Below are positions 30,444 to 42,032 of a stretch of 64,000 nt of DNA, piece by piece. The notes below the pieces were generated by a model that was given only the letters and a program-made list of their open reading frames with translations, ran no database searches and was not told the DNA's origin. The stretch is from Candidatus Poribacteria bacterium (GTDB lineage Bacteria > Poribacteria > WGA-4E > WGA-3G), in assembly GCA_022821495.1 (NCBI GenBank), contig JAJEDN010000056.1, forward strand, positions 41,628-105,627, read 5' to 3'. Position numbers and translations under genes: made by a program. Within the stretch, counting starts at the first letter, position 1; each line of letters starts with the position of its first letter.

Positions 30444-32450
30444 TTAATTCTCCTCTACAGAAATTTTTGCGTAAAAGGCATTTGTCCGTCCTTTCTCGCT
30501 GTACCAATCCCCTGTTGCTCCAAACTTAAACACTTTGCCTCGTACGAATCGGGTTTTGATTTTTCCTGCTTCACCCGGTCTAATTCCCGACACAGAGCGG
30601 ATCGCTTCAGTCGGATGACCTTCTGTTGGGAGTTCAGTATCGTCCCTAAAGAGAGCAAACGAACCGGAAGGGGCACCATTACCGACCTGGATATCAATAA
30701 CTAATGTCCCACCATTTTCAAACGCCATCGCATCAATATTGACGACAGTATAATTCTGATAACCGGTGCCGGGTGCCCGAAAAACGTCTAATATCTCCTG
30801 CGACGGTCGCGCTTTGTCCAGTACAACATCTGGTGTGTCCTCATCCGATTCAAGATATTCCCCGCCTAAGGATTCCGCTTGTTGATCCGCCACTACAGAA
30901 ATTTTTGCCCGAAACGCGTTGATACACGCTTCGTCTCGCCTCCAATGTCCGGTAGCACCTAACTTAAAAAATTGACCGCGCTCAAAACGATGTATGATTT
31001 GACGGGTATCACCGGGTTCACCCCATGTCCAAGTAAGCATGTCTTTCGGGGTCTCTTCTGTTGTGGGGAGTTCGGTATCGCTATCAAACAGATAGAACCC
31101 GACTTCACCCTCTTCCCGACCGATTTCAAAGTCAATAATGAGTGCGCCGCCGTTTTCAAACGCAGTGGCATCAATCGTAACAACGGTCCAATCCTGAAAC
31201 CCAACCGTTGGTGTCCGAAAAAGATCCAACACCGACTGTGAAGACTGTTCAGGGGTGAGAACAATATTCCCCAATCCGGGCTGTTTTCCTTCTAAGGCTT
31301 CCTTGAGAAATTCCAAGTAATACTCATGCCGCCAGAGGCCCCGGCGCTCACTGTCTTCGTGAAGGTTATGGACCATTTGCTTACCCAGCAGTTCAAACGC
31401 TGGCGATATAATCAAACAATCTACCGGTGAACCTTTTTTGGATCCGGTTTTCCAACCTTTAATAATCGCTTGTGCTAATGGGTGCGATGTGTCAAAGTGC
31501 TTACCCTCGCGTTCGCGTCTTTTGGCAATCGGTTCCTGTAAACCATAGATACGTCCTAATTCACAGTTCGGTACCCATGTATTGATAAAATTTTCGTTCA
31601 AAAATCCGATAACTTCGTCTTTGGAGAGCACACGTGCCCTCAGGCCCTTGCCACTCCCTCAGCAGGATTCGTCTAAGAGCGGTCCATCTATCGAAATAGC
31701 ATGGATCGGTTTCTGTTCTGCAGGAGCCATCTCCAACGCTTCTTCAAGCGATACCCAGTTAATTTGCTGCGATTTATAGAAACAGAGTGCCAATTGGTGT
31801 TCCACTTCTGCTTGCGTTATGGATGCTGTGAATTCGATATTTTGCGCAACATCTTCTATTCCAGCGCGGAGTTCTATTTGTGGACAAAAGCCGCTATCCG
31901 TAATATGACCCTCCTCATCTGGATCGATTTTCCACCAAGTACCAAAATTTATGGTGGTATTCGGAACGGACATCTGAAAAAACGCAACTGATCTTTTAAT
32001 TCTATCAATAACAAGGTGCCCCATAAATTGGGAAGGCGTGAACCAACCGTCCTTTAGGAGAAACTGTGCATGGATGCGGAACACAATGTCAGCGAATTCA
32101 TCATTGTAGGCGCGGAGACATGCCCACAGCCCTTGAGATTCGCTTTTATACGGCAGATCCCAACGCATATTCAGATATGGATTGGGGTGAAGTTGTTTCA
32201 GCAACTCCAAAGCACCTGCGCGCTTAATCTTCCAAGCCGTACCGACAGGGACAGCTTCCTTCGGAAGAAAGGCGCGGAAAATTGAGGCGGGATACTGTTT
32301 TTCTGGCGCAGCGGCGCGCAGATTTGCCAATGTATCCCAGTCTACATGAAAATTACTTCCAGTATACTCAATCGGCGCAATGAAGCCTTTGACGTTGACT
32401 TCTGCGTTGCTGTCAAGATTAAGTGCAATTTTGTTATCGAAAGTTTTCAT
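30444..32450 (-). CDS. SelN-like selenoprotein 4; Sec TGA at 31659-31661; two C-terminal repeats (668 aa)
   Basis: ISIDGPLLDESC-U-GSGKGLRARVLSKDEVIGFLNENFINTWV; start set at MKTFDNKIALNL to match paralogs. Confidence 0.9.
31624..31641 (-). promoter_or_regulatory. Putative bacterial SECIS hairpin, gene 4
   Basis: GAGGGC-ACGUGU-GCUCUC, 17 nt after UGA. Confidence 0.65.
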
Positions 32451-32577
32451 TTTTCTTTCTAAACTTCCTTTTCGGTATAGGATACCATTGCCATTAGAAG
32501 GCAGCAATGATTCGCTTATACATGTTTTTGGATGCACTTATAGCGGCCTTGAATGCTGAGACCGAGCTCACGTAATT

Positions 32578-33729
32578 TTAGGTCGCATCGACAAATCCGG
32601 GCAATCTTCCTTTTAGGGAATCTATGAGAAATGTAAGATAACTCTCCGCTTCTGGAATGCCCCTATCCCATGTTTCATCAAGGAAATCGTTAAGGGGTTG
32701 TTGACCCATCAACGCAAAATCGTGAGAGATGACCAAACAATCCACCGGGGAACCTTCTGTCCATCCTTTCATGATGGCTTGTGCCAAGGCGTGCGTTGTA
32801 TCAAAGGTCTTGGATTCGCGTTCACGTCTTTTGGCGATCGGGTCTCGTAGACTTGACGCGCGCCCTAATTCGGCATTGGGTACCCACGTATTAATAAAGT
32901 TTTCGTTCAGGAACTTTATGATCTGTTCATCAGAGAGGACACCTGCCCTCAAGATTTTTCCACTCCCTCAGCAGGATTCATCCGCAAGGGGGCCATCTAT
33001 TGAGATGGCGTGAATCGGTTTCTGTTGTGCGGGTGCTATTTCCAAGGCTTCGACCAGCGATACCCAATTAATTTGTTCTGATTTGTAGAAATGCAATATT
33101 AAGGCGCGTTCTGCCGCTTCCTGAGTGATGGATGCTATAAACTGCTTATCTTGCAAAACCTCTTGCGTTCCAGCACAGAGTTCTATTTGTGGGCAGAAGC
33201 CAATGTCCGTACAACCGATGGTATCCCAACCGACATCGAAGTTCAGTGTGCTTTTAGGCACGTGCATCTGAAAGAATACGATCTGTTCTTTCGTTCGGTC
33301 AATGACGAGGTGTCCAGCAAATTGGGAAGGCGTGAACCAACCACCCTTTAAAGCAAATTCCGCATGAATCCGAAACACAACCTCAGCCAACTCATCGTTA
33401 TAAGCGCGGAGGCATGCCCACAAACCTTGTGAGTCTTCAGCATCCATTTCCAGATGTGGATCCGTGTGAAGTTGCTTCAGCAGTGTGAGTACACCTTCTT
33501 CTTCAATACACCAAGATTCACCTACTAAGACGGCTTCGCTCGGAAGGAAAGCATGAAAGATAGAGGCATCATATCGCTTTTCTGGTTCAGCAACACGCAG
33601 ATTCGCCAACGCATCCCACTCTTCATGGAAGTTGTATTGTGTGTATTCAATCGGCGCGATGAAACCCGTGACGTTAACTTCCGCATTACTGTTAAGATTG
33701 AGTGTGATTTTGTTTGGGTTCGTTTTCAT
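32578..33729 (-). CDS. SelN-like selenoprotein 5; Sec TGA at 32968-32970; short form without C-terminal repeats (383 aa)
   Basis: ISIDGPLADESC-U-GSGKILRAGVLSDEQIIKFLNENFINTWV; terminates at LPGFVDAT*; start set at MKTNPNKITLNL. Confidence 0.88.
32935..32950 (-). promoter_or_regulatory. Putative bacterial SECIS hairpin, gene 5
   Basis: GAGGGC-AGGU-GUCCUC, 17 nt after UGA. Confidence 0.7.
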
Positions 33730-33730
33730 T

Positions 33731-35404
33731 TTAGTTTTCTGCCACAGAAATTCTCGCCTGAAAGGCATTGACGTGCTCTTTCTTATCCATCAGTTCAGCG
33801 GCTGCGATTACAAGTTTAAAAACTTGACCTCGGTAGAAAGGATATGTAATTCGTGCGGTTTCACCGGTCGGAACGTCCGTAGCATTGGCAATAGATTGGT
33901 CGTAACGCTGCCAGCGTTCTACCGGGAACTCAATGTCGCTATCGTACAAATAGAAGGAACTTGGGAGTTTCGCACTACCGACACGTATATCAATAGTTAG
34001 TATTCCACCCTTTTCAAAGGCGGTGGCATCAATTCTTACGATAGTGGACTCCTGATAACCGACCTCCAGCGTCCGAATAACATCCAATACTTCCAACGTA
34101 GGGTGCGTAGGGTTGAGCACAACCTCCAAACCCGTTAAGAAAGGTTTGAAAGGACTCTCCTGCTCAGGGGTATCCTCTTCCTCACCTAATAGATAAGCGA
34201 AAGAATTATCAGCACTAAATCCCGGATATTTTCCTTCTAAGGCTTCCGTGAGAAAGAGTCGGTAATTTTCTGCCCTTGTCCTACCGCCATCCCAGTCGTG
34301 ACCGCCGTAGAGAAATTCATTCAAAGCAAGTTTACCTTTCAATTCAAAGTCAGGTGATATGACAAAGCAGTCTACAGGTGAGCGTTCGTGCCAACCGCTC
34401 TTGATCGCTTGTGCTAACGAATGGTTAGCGTCAAACGATTTAGATGCGTGTCCATATCTTTTGACAAGGTATTCTCGTGAACTCGGTTTACGCGCTAATT
34501 CAAAATTGGAAACCCAAGTGTTGATAAAGTTATCGTTCAGGAATTTAATGACGCGTTCATTGCCGAGGACAACTGCCCTCAAATCTTTACCGCTCCCTCA
34601 GCATGCTTCATCGGCGAGCGGACCATCCAGAGAAATGACGTGAACAGGTGTCTGCTGTACCTGTGTCATTTTCAACGCTTTCTCCAACGATACCCAGTTA
34701 ATGCGTTGTGATTTATAGAATTGCAGTATTAGCGAACGCTCGGCTTCTGCTTGTGTGATTGCTGCTATGAATTCGGTGTTCTTTAGAACATCTTCTGAAC
34801 CGGCACGGAGTTCCATTTGCGAGCAGTAACCGCAATCTGTAATCCATCTCGGAGCGTCCCAACCCTCTAATGTCGTTTCCCAATGAACATCAAAGTTTAG
34901 TGTGCCTGGAGGGACGTACATCTGAAAAAATACGACAGCCTTTTGGTTCCGATCCATAACGAGATGTCCAGCAAACTGCGAGGGTGTGAACCAACCGTCG
35001 GTTAAGGCAAATTCCGCATGAATCCGAAACACAATGTGGGCAAATTGATCGTTGTAAGCGCGCAAACACGCCCGGAGACCTTTCGCCTCTTCTAAGCCGT
35101 ACATCTCCACACGCATTTCCAGAGAGGTGTTCGGATGCAGCTGTTCCAGCAATTCTTGGACACCGGTTTCTTTAATTTCCCAGCATTCACCCACAGAAAC
35201 GGCTTCAGTTGGGAGAAAATCACGAAAAATGGTGGCAGCATACAGCTTTTCTGGTTCCGCAGCTCGCAGGTTCGCCAAAGCCTCCCATTTCTTATGGAAG
35301 TTGCCTACAGTATGCGCAATCGGGGCGATGAACCCTTGGACAGCGATTTCAGCGTCTTTGTCAAGATTAAGTGTGATTTTGTTTTTGATCGTTTTCATTT
35401 CCAT
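33731..35404 (-). CDS. SelN-like selenoprotein 6; Sec TGA at 34598-34600; one C-terminal repeat (557 aa)
   Basis: ISLDGPLADEAC-U-GSGKDLRAVVLGNERVIKFLNDNFINTWV; in-frame junction. Confidence 0.9.
34565..34580 (-). promoter_or_regulatory. Putative bacterial SECIS hairpin, gene 6
   Basis: GAGGGC-AGUU-GUCCUC, 17 nt after UGA. Confidence 0.65.
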
Positions 35405-37025
35405 GTTCCTCTACAGAAATTTTTGCGATAAAAGCGTTGATGCTCCCTTTTTCACTCCAACGGCTTCCAGTAGCACACAATTTAAAGCGTTGCCCTTGCG
35501 CAAAACGGAGGGTGATTTGTTCCGTATCGCCGGGATCTATGTACCATACTGTGGCAAGTGCATCAAGTGCTTTCACATACTCAGCACCTTGCTGACTATT
35601 CCATACTTCGGCATCAATGCCGTCAGGTGCTTTTTCTGTCGGGAGTTCTCTGTCGCCATCAAACAGATGGAACTTCCCCTTTGCATCGTCCCCACCCACT
35701 TGGATATTGATAGTGAGCGTACCACCGTCTTCAAAGGCTGTGGTATCAATCACGAAAACAGTGTAATTTTGATGCGCCACCATTGGGGTGCGAAACGTGT
35801 TCAATATCTCCAGAGAGGGCTGCTCTCTTCTCAGGATAAGATTCCCCAATCCCGGCTGTTTTCCCGCCAAGGAATCCTTGAGAAATGTAAAGTAATACGC
35901 ATACGCTCGGAGGCCTCTACGCCTACTGTCGACACCGAGATCATTGACAGGTTGCCTGCCCATTAATTCGAGAGTTGGTGAGAGAACGAAACAATCTCCT
36001 GGGGAAGCTTTCTTTGAGCCGGTTTTCCACCCCTTTTTGATGGCTTCTGCCAACGGATGTGTTGTATCAAATATCTTAGATTTGTGTTCGCACCTTTTAG
36101 CAATCGATGCCTGTAAACTCGACTTTTTTCCTAATGCGGCAGTTGTTACCCAAGTATTAATGAAGTTTTCGTTCAAAAATTCAATATTTTTTTCGTCAGA
36201 GAGGACACCTGCCCTCAGACCTTTACCGCTCCCTCAGCACGCCTCGTCTGCAAGCGGTCCGTTTACGGCGATCGCATGAATGGGTTTCTGCTGTGCCTGT
36301 GCAATCTCCAACGCATTTTCGAGCGGGACCCAGTTAATCTGCTGCGATTTGTAGAAACAGCATGCTAATTTGTGTTCTGCTTCTTCTTCGGTGATAGCTT
36401 CCGTGAATTTTAAGGCTTGCACGCCTGTTTGTGTTCCAGAACGGAGTTCCATTTGTGGGCAATAGCCAGCAGCGGTAATTACAATGCCTGGGTCCCATCC
36501 ATCTTCTGTCGTTTCCCAGTTGACATCAAAGTTCAGTATGCCTTCAGGAACGCGTAGCTGGAAAAAGGCTACGGTTTCTTGGCTCCGGTCAATAGTGAGG
36601 TGCCCTGCCAACTGTGCGGGTGTGAACCAACCGTCTTGTATGGCAAATTCTGCATGGACACGAAACATAATGTCGGCGAATTGATCGTTGTAAGCGCGCA
36701 GGCATGCCCATTTACCACAGGAATCGCCTCCATCGTTCCGCATGTCCAAAGATGGATTGTGGGAAAGTTGCTGGAGCAACGCGAGGACACCCTGTTTTTC
36801 TACCTCCCAACACTCACCAACAGAGATGGATCCATTAGGAAGAAAGGCACGGAAAACGGAGGTAGGATACCGCTTTTCTGGTTCAGCGACTTGCAGATTC
36901 GCCAGAGCATCCCACCTCTCATGGAAGTTGCTTGAAGTATACGCAATCGGCGCAATAAAACCTTTGACGGACACCTTCATCTCACTGTCAAGATTGAGTG
37001 TGATTTGGTCTGGTAAAGTTTTCAT
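35367..37025 (-). CDS. SelN-like selenoprotein 7; Sec TGA at 36234-36236; one C-terminal repeat (552 aa)
   Basis: IAVNGPLADEAC-U-GSGKGLRAGVLSDEKNIEFLNENFINTWV; in-frame junction. Confidence 0.9.
36201..36216 (-). promoter_or_regulatory. Putative bacterial SECIS hairpin, gene 7
   Basis: GAGGGC-AGGU-GUCCUC, 17 nt after UGA. Confidence 0.7.
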
Positions 37026-37028
37026 TTT

Positions 37029-38528
37029 TTACCCATCCTGCGTCGTTCTTGGAATAATATCGTGAACACCGCCTTCACGGATACTTGCCGAAGAGACTAA
37101 CACGAATCTCGCTTTTTGACGAAATTCCGGCAGCGATATCGCCCCACAATTACACATGAGCGATCGGATTTTTGCGAGGGTCGTTTTCAAATTATCGTTC
37201 ATCTTTCCGGCATAAGGCACGTAGGCATCAGCACCCTCCTCGAACAATAATTCTGAGCCGCCGCCTTCGTGGTAGCGTTGCCAATTAGCAGCTCGCTTTG
37301 TGCCTTCGCCCCAATATTCTTTCACGGTATTCATACCCAATTTTCTCAACTTACTCGGACTCTCATCAAACCTTGCAAAGTATCTGCCCATCATCACGAA
37401 ATCAGCACCCATGGCAAGTGCTAAACCGATATGATAATCTTGGAAGATACCGCCATCTGAACAAATAGGCACGTAAACACCGGTATCCTTCAAATACTGA
37501 TCCCTTTGCCGAGTAACTTCAATGACAGCAGTCGCTTGTCCACAACCGATACCTTTCTGTTCCCTCGTTATACAGATAGCGCCGCCACCGATACCTACTT
37601 TTACAAAATCAGCACCGGCTTCCACCAAGTACATAAAAGCGTCCCCATGAACGACGTTCCCGCCCCCTACTTTTACTGTCCCATCGTACGTATCTTTAAT
37701 AAATCGAATCGTGTCTGATTGCCATTCGGTATACCCTTCGGAAGAATCAACGCAAAGAACATCGACACCTGCTGCGACTAAGGCAGGTACTCTTTCCTTG
37801 TAATCTCTTGTATTAATTCCAGCACCGACGACAAGTCTTTTCTGCGAGTCTACGGATTCAAGCGGATTTTTCTTATGGTCATCGTAATCTTTTCGGAAGA
37901 CCAAATGTATGAGTTTACGATTTTCGTCGACAACTGGTAGACAATTTATCTTGTGCTCCCAAATAAGGTCGTTGGCAGCTTCAATCGCAATTCCTTTTTC
38001 CCCTACAATCAACTGCGAAAATGGGGTCATCAATTCGCCGACTTTAGTGTTTAAATCTACTCGACTCAATCTATAATCTTTATCTGTTATGAGTCCGAGC
38101 AGCTCACCTGAAGGCGAACCATCTTCGGTTATCGGAATCGTCGAGTGTCCTGTCTCTTCGGTGAGCTTCACGACATCTGCTATCGTGCTATCACACTTTA
38201 AATTTGAGTCGCTGACGACAAACCCTGCTTTATGGCTTTTAACTGTCCGTACCATTGCTGCCTGTTCTTCAATACTTTGAGACCCATAAACAAAGGAAAT
38301 CCCGCCCTGCCTCGCCAGTGCGATTGCCAGATTATGATCCGAAACAGCCTGCATGATTGCTGAAGCAAACGGGATATTCACTTCCAGAGAGGCTTGCTGC
38401 CCTACTTTAAACTTCACAAGAGGTGTTCTCAGGATAACGTTTTCAGGGATACAACCCTTCGTCGTTAAGTTCGGTAAAAGCAAATATTCACTGAAAGTCC
38501 GGCTTGCTTCAGGAAAAAAATGAGCCAT
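37029..38528 (-). CDS. guaB: IMP dehydrogenase with CBS domains
   Basis: [103 protein letters not shown]. Confidence 0.88.
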   Translation of the reverse strand: MAHFFPEASRTFSEYLLLPNLTTKGCIPENVILRTPLVKFKVGQQASLEVNIPFASAIMQAVSDHNLAIALARQGGISFVYGSQSIEEQAAMVRTVKSHKAGFVVSDSNLKCDSTIADVVKLTEETGHSTIPITEDGSPSGELLGLITDKDYRLSRVDLNTKVGELMTPFSQLIVGEKGIAIEAANDLIWEHKINCLPVVDENRKLIHLVFRKDYDDHKKNPLESVDSQKRLVVGAGINTRDYKERVPALVAAGVDVLCVDSSEGYTEWQSDTIRFIKDTYDGTVKVGGGNVVHGDAFMYLVEAGADFVKVGIGGGAICITREQKGIGCGQATAVIEVTRQRDQYLKDTGVYVPICSDGGIFQDYHIGLALAMGADFVMMGRYFARFDESPSKLRKLGMNTVKEYWGEGTKRAANWQRYHEGGGSELLFEEGADAYVPYAGKMNDNLKTTLAKIRSLMCNCGAISLPEFRQKARFVLVSSASIREGGVHDIIPRTTQDG

Positions 38529-38677
38529 TGTTCAATCCTCCTGCCAAAACAAAATAGCAATCCTATAAAGTATCTTTTCCGGCATACTAAAGTTTGGATG
38601 ATTTTAAGATAAAAGCAGGCACTGTTATGGTTAACTCAAAAGTGCCTGCTTTGTTCAGATTTTTGTTTTCGATATGT

Positions 38678-39712
38678 TCAGACCTGAATTTCGTCAAGGC
38701 TCTGGGCGGTCATCGCTTGCTCTAAGAGCGTATCAAGGTGCGAGAGACTGTCAATAGCGGTGATCCGATCGGTGAGTGTTTCAGGGACGTTCTGAAATCG
38801 GATTCGTAGAAGTTGTAAGATTGATGCTTGTTTGCCTTCCACGATGCCTTCCACTTTGCCTTGTTCTATCAGGAGCTCAGCCGCTGTTTGTGCCATGATT
38901 GCCACCTCACTTTCGTCACTACTATGCCGTTTGACCAACTCTATTAACTCTTCACGCTCGCCAGCTGATCGACGATGCAGAATCAACTGGATAAAATACA
39001 GAAGTGCTTGACGAACTTGCGATACCTGCGCTTCATCAAGACGACCTAATTCCGATACCGCTGCTACTAACGCCTCACTTATCACAGATTTCTCTGCGCT
39101 CTCCTTTTGAAGAACACTTAGCAACCATCCTAATGGATGCCCTTGCTTCGTCAACATCTCTTGATCTATCGCCTTTACCCCTAAAAATAGGGTGTCAAAT
39201 GTCGGCACGAACCGCGCAAGGACTTCGGGGACCTCCATTATTGCCGTCAGTGATAACGGAGAAGTCCACTGTCGATCCCCCGTGTAAAATACTATCGGTA
39301 AGATTGGATCCAAACGCCGCTTCGACGCAGTCTCCGATTGCCACGCCCGCCACTGCTCTTGCCATATCTCCATCATATAAGACAATAACCGAAATCCCAT
39401 CGTCGGATCTACCGTCGATTGATGCTCAATGAGAATATAGATCAGGAGTTCCTCGTTATCAGGTGTCTCTTGAAACGGCACCCGCAGTAGCACATCCGAC
39501 TCCCGCTCCCGCAACGTATCGGAGATAAAACTTCGGTTCTGCTGTGCCCCTCTGCTGAAATCAAGCAAGGCTACCAGTTCAGGTGCGATGATTTCCACTA
39601 ATCCACGCACATACTCTGGGTCTTGGAGCAACCGTCTGATACTTCGGTCAGAGAAATGTTCTATCACAATATCAGAAGGTTCAAGAGGTTTCGGGGCTTT
39701 TGACATAGGCAC
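38678..39712 (-). CDS. Rpn family recombination-promoting nuclease / putative transposase
   Basis: SDVLLRVPFQETPDNEELLIYILIEHQSTVDPTMGFRLLSYMMEIWQEQW; PILPIVFYTGDRQW. Confidence 0.8.
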   Translation of the reverse strand: MPMSKAPKPLEPSDIVIEHFSDRSIRRLLQDPEYVRGLVEIIAPELVALLDFSRGAQQNRSFISDTLRERESDVLLRVPFQETPDNEELLIYILIEHQSTVDPTMGFRLLSYMMEIWQEQWRAWQSETASKRRLDPILPIVFYTGDRQWTSPLSLTAIMEVPEVLARFVPTFDTLFLGVKAIDQEMLTKQGHPLGWLLSVLQKESAEKSVISEALVAAVSELGRLDEAQVSQVRQALLYFIQLILHRRSAGEREELIELVKRHSSDESEVAIMAQTAAELLIEQGKVEGIVEGKQASILQLLRIRFQNVPETLTDRITAIDSLSHLDTLLEQAMTAQSLDEIQV

Positions 39713-39846
39713 CTAAATTCTCAATCCATTCAGACTGAGGATGAGATTTGAAGGATAGTATAGCATCAATGCTCCGAGAAATCAAGTTGTTTTCACGGGA
39801 GCAGCACCATTCAATTTTCGGTTTTACGATGGACAGAGCACTAAAA

Positions 39847-40428
39847 CTATCGATTTTCATAAGCAGCGATATCCGCTTCATATTGCAAGGTCCAACCGAT
39901 TTCATCGAGTCCGTTCAATAAGCAGTACTTCTCAAAATCGCCGATGTCAAAAGTGTACGCGGTGCCGTCAGAACAGATGACCGATTGCGCCTCTAAGTCT
40001 ATCATCAACTGGTAGCCCTCGGTATTCTGCGCGGCTTGGCTGAGCGAGGTGATAACGTCTGCAGGCAGGGCAATCGGGAGAATCCCGTTCTTATAGCAAT
40101 TGTTACGGAAGATGTCTGCAAACGAGGGCGCGAGGATTGCTTTGAAGCCGTACTGCTGAAGTGCCCACGGCGCATGCTCACGCGAACTACCACAGCCAAA
40201 ATTCACGCCAGCGATAAGAATACTCGCGCCTGCATAGCGTGGATGATTCAGCACGAATTCTGGGTTCGGATCGCCGTTCTCAAGGTAACGCCAGTCGTTA
40301 AAGAGAAATTCACCGAAGCCTGTCCGTTCAATCCGTTTCAAGAATTGCTTCGGGATAATCTGGTCGGTGTCAACATTAATCCGGTCGAGCGGGACAACAA
40401 ATCCAACGTGTTCTTTAAATGCTTCCAT
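39847..40428 (-). CDS. leuD: 3-isopropylmalate dehydratase small subunit
   Basis: [83 protein letters not shown]. Confidence 0.95.
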   Translation of the reverse strand: MEAFKEHVGFVVPLDRINVDTDQIIPKQFLKRIERTGFGEFLFNDWRYLENGDPNPEFVLNHPRYAGASILIAGVNFGCGSSREHAPWALQQYGFKAILAPSFADIFRNNCYKNGILPIALPADVITSLSQAAQNTEGYQLMIDLEAQSVICSDGTAYTFDIGDFEKYCLLNGLDEIGWTLQYEADIAAYENR

Positions 40429-40550
40429 ATTTTTCTATTTCCTTCTTATGTTGGAGATGGAAGGACTTGGTTAGAAGGGAGGAAGGATGGATACCCAATC
40501 TTCCAGCCTTCCGTTCTTCCATTCCAATATCTTCCAGTCTTCCACGCTTC

Positions 40551-41954
40551 CTACTGAAAGTTTCTAATGTCTACAAAGTGCCCCGTAACCGCCGTTGCAG
40601 CCGCCATCTGTGGACTGACAAGGTGCGTACGTCCACCTTTGCCTTGTCGACCTTCAAAATTCCGGTTCGATGTGCTGGCACAACGTTGACCCGGCATCAA
40701 AGTATCAGGGTTCATACCGAGGCACATACTACACCCGGCTTCGCGCCACTCAAAACCTGCGGCACGGAAAATCTCATCAAGCCCTTCCGCCTCCGCTTGA
40801 CGTTTAACCGCCTGCGAACCCGGAACGACCATTGCACTAACGCTCTCGGCGACTTTCCTACCCTTCGCAACTTCCGCAGCAGCCCGTAAATCGCTGATGC
40901 GGGAGTTGGTGCAGCTACCAATGAAAACCCTATCTACAGGAATATCTGTTATCGGCGTGCCGGGTTGGAGGTCCATATATTCCAAGGCGTGTTCAGTGGC
41001 TGTCTTCTCGTCAGCCGTCGCCATATCTGTGGGATCAGGGATGCGTCCTGTGACATCGGTCACCATACCCGGGTTTGTGCCCCATGTTACCTGCGGTGCG
41101 ATGTCTGCCGCGTTGAGTTGTAGGGTTCGGTCGTAAGTCGCGCCTTCGTCAGTCGGAAGTTGTTTCCAACGTTCGACCGCTGCATCAAAATCTTCACCTT
41201 TCGGTGCGAAACGTTTGCCAGCGATGTATTGGTATGTAGCGTCGTCAGGCGCAATCATACCGGCACGCGCACCCGCTTCAATCGACATATTACAGACAGT
41301 CATCCGTTCCTCAATACTGAGGGCGCGGATGGCAGAACCTGTATATTCGACCACGGCACCGTTGCCGCCGTCAATACCGATATGCCCGATAATAGCAAGG
41401 ATAATATCTTTCGCAGTTACGCCGTAAGGGAGCGTGCCATCAATCCGAATCTCAAAGGTTTCCGATTTCTGTTGCAAGAGGCATTGCGTAGCGAGGACAT
41501 GCTCAATCTCGCTCGTGCCGATGCCGAAAGCGAGTGCACCCAACGCTCCGTGCGTTGAGGTATGGCTATCACCACAGACAATGGTTGTACCGGGCTGCGT
41601 GATACCGAGTTCGGGTCCGATCACATGCACGATGCCTTGTTCGGGACTATCGATGTCGTAGAGCGGGATGTCAAACTCAGCACAGTTTTGTGACAGCGTC
41701 TCCATCTGTTTCGCGGCAATCAGGTCAGTAATTGGTAGCGATCTATCCGTCGTCGGGACGTTGTGATCCATCGTCGCGAACGTCAGATCTGGACGGCGTA
41801 CCTTTCGGTTATTGAGTCTTAATCCCTCAAACGCTTGTGGGGATGTGACTTCATGAACGAGGTGCGTGTCAATATAGAGAATCGGCACCTCATCCGCGGA
41901 AGCGCGCACCAAATGCGCCTCCCATATCTTTTCGTACATTGTTTGTGTTTTCAT
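40551..41954 (-). CDS. leuC: 3-isopropylmalate dehydratase large subunit
   Basis: [93 protein letters not shown]. Confidence 0.95.
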   Translation of the reverse strand: MKTQTMYEKIWEAHLVRASADEVPILYIDTHLVHEVTSPQAFEGLRLNNRKVRRPDLTFATMDHNVPTTDRSLPITDLIAAKQMETLSQNCAEFDIPLYDIDSPEQGIVHVIGPELGITQPGTTIVCGDSHTSTHGALGALAFGIGTSEIEHVLATQCLLQQKSETFEIRIDGTLPYGVTAKDIILAIIGHIGIDGGNGAVVEYTGSAIRALSIEERMTVCNMSIEAGARAGMIAPDDATYQYIAGKRFAPKGEDFDAAVERWKQLPTDEGATYDRTLQLNAADIAPQVTWGTNPGMVTDVTGRIPDPTDMATADEKTATEHALEYMDLQPGTPITDIPVDRVFIGSCTNSRISDLRAAAEVAKGRKVAESVSAMVVPGSQAVKRQAEAEGLDEIFRAAGFEWREAGCSMCLGMNPDTLMPGQRCASTSNRNFEGRQGKGGRTHLVSPQMAAATAVTGHFVDIRNFQ

Positions 41955-42032
41955 GTTTTTATACGCTTCCAATAAAATTAGACTTGTAGATTTCCAAAAC
42001 TTATAACGCCAAGGCTGCTGACGAGTTATCCG

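Noticed and set aside
35127-35966. Long plus-strand ORFs opposite the SelN array (e.g. 35127..35966, 34359..34643, 33632..34000)
   Set aside because: They recur antisense to paralogous coding sequence with similar peptides, as expected for shadow ORFs of a duplicated gene; no family resemblance.
24858-37025. Seven two-gene (B then A) operons with TGA as a normal stop
   Set aside because: The sequence after every TGA stays open in the same frame and encodes the rest of one thioredoxin-like fold. The A ORFs lack good ATG starts, and all seven junctions keep TGA, reading frame and a hairpin at fixed distance.
24858-37025. Genetic code reassignment (TGA as Trp or Gly)
   Set aside because: TGA is used as a terminator elsewhere in the window (e.g. 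SelN copies 1 and 3 end in TGA, as do crtW and idi), and long ORFs lack scattered internal TGA.
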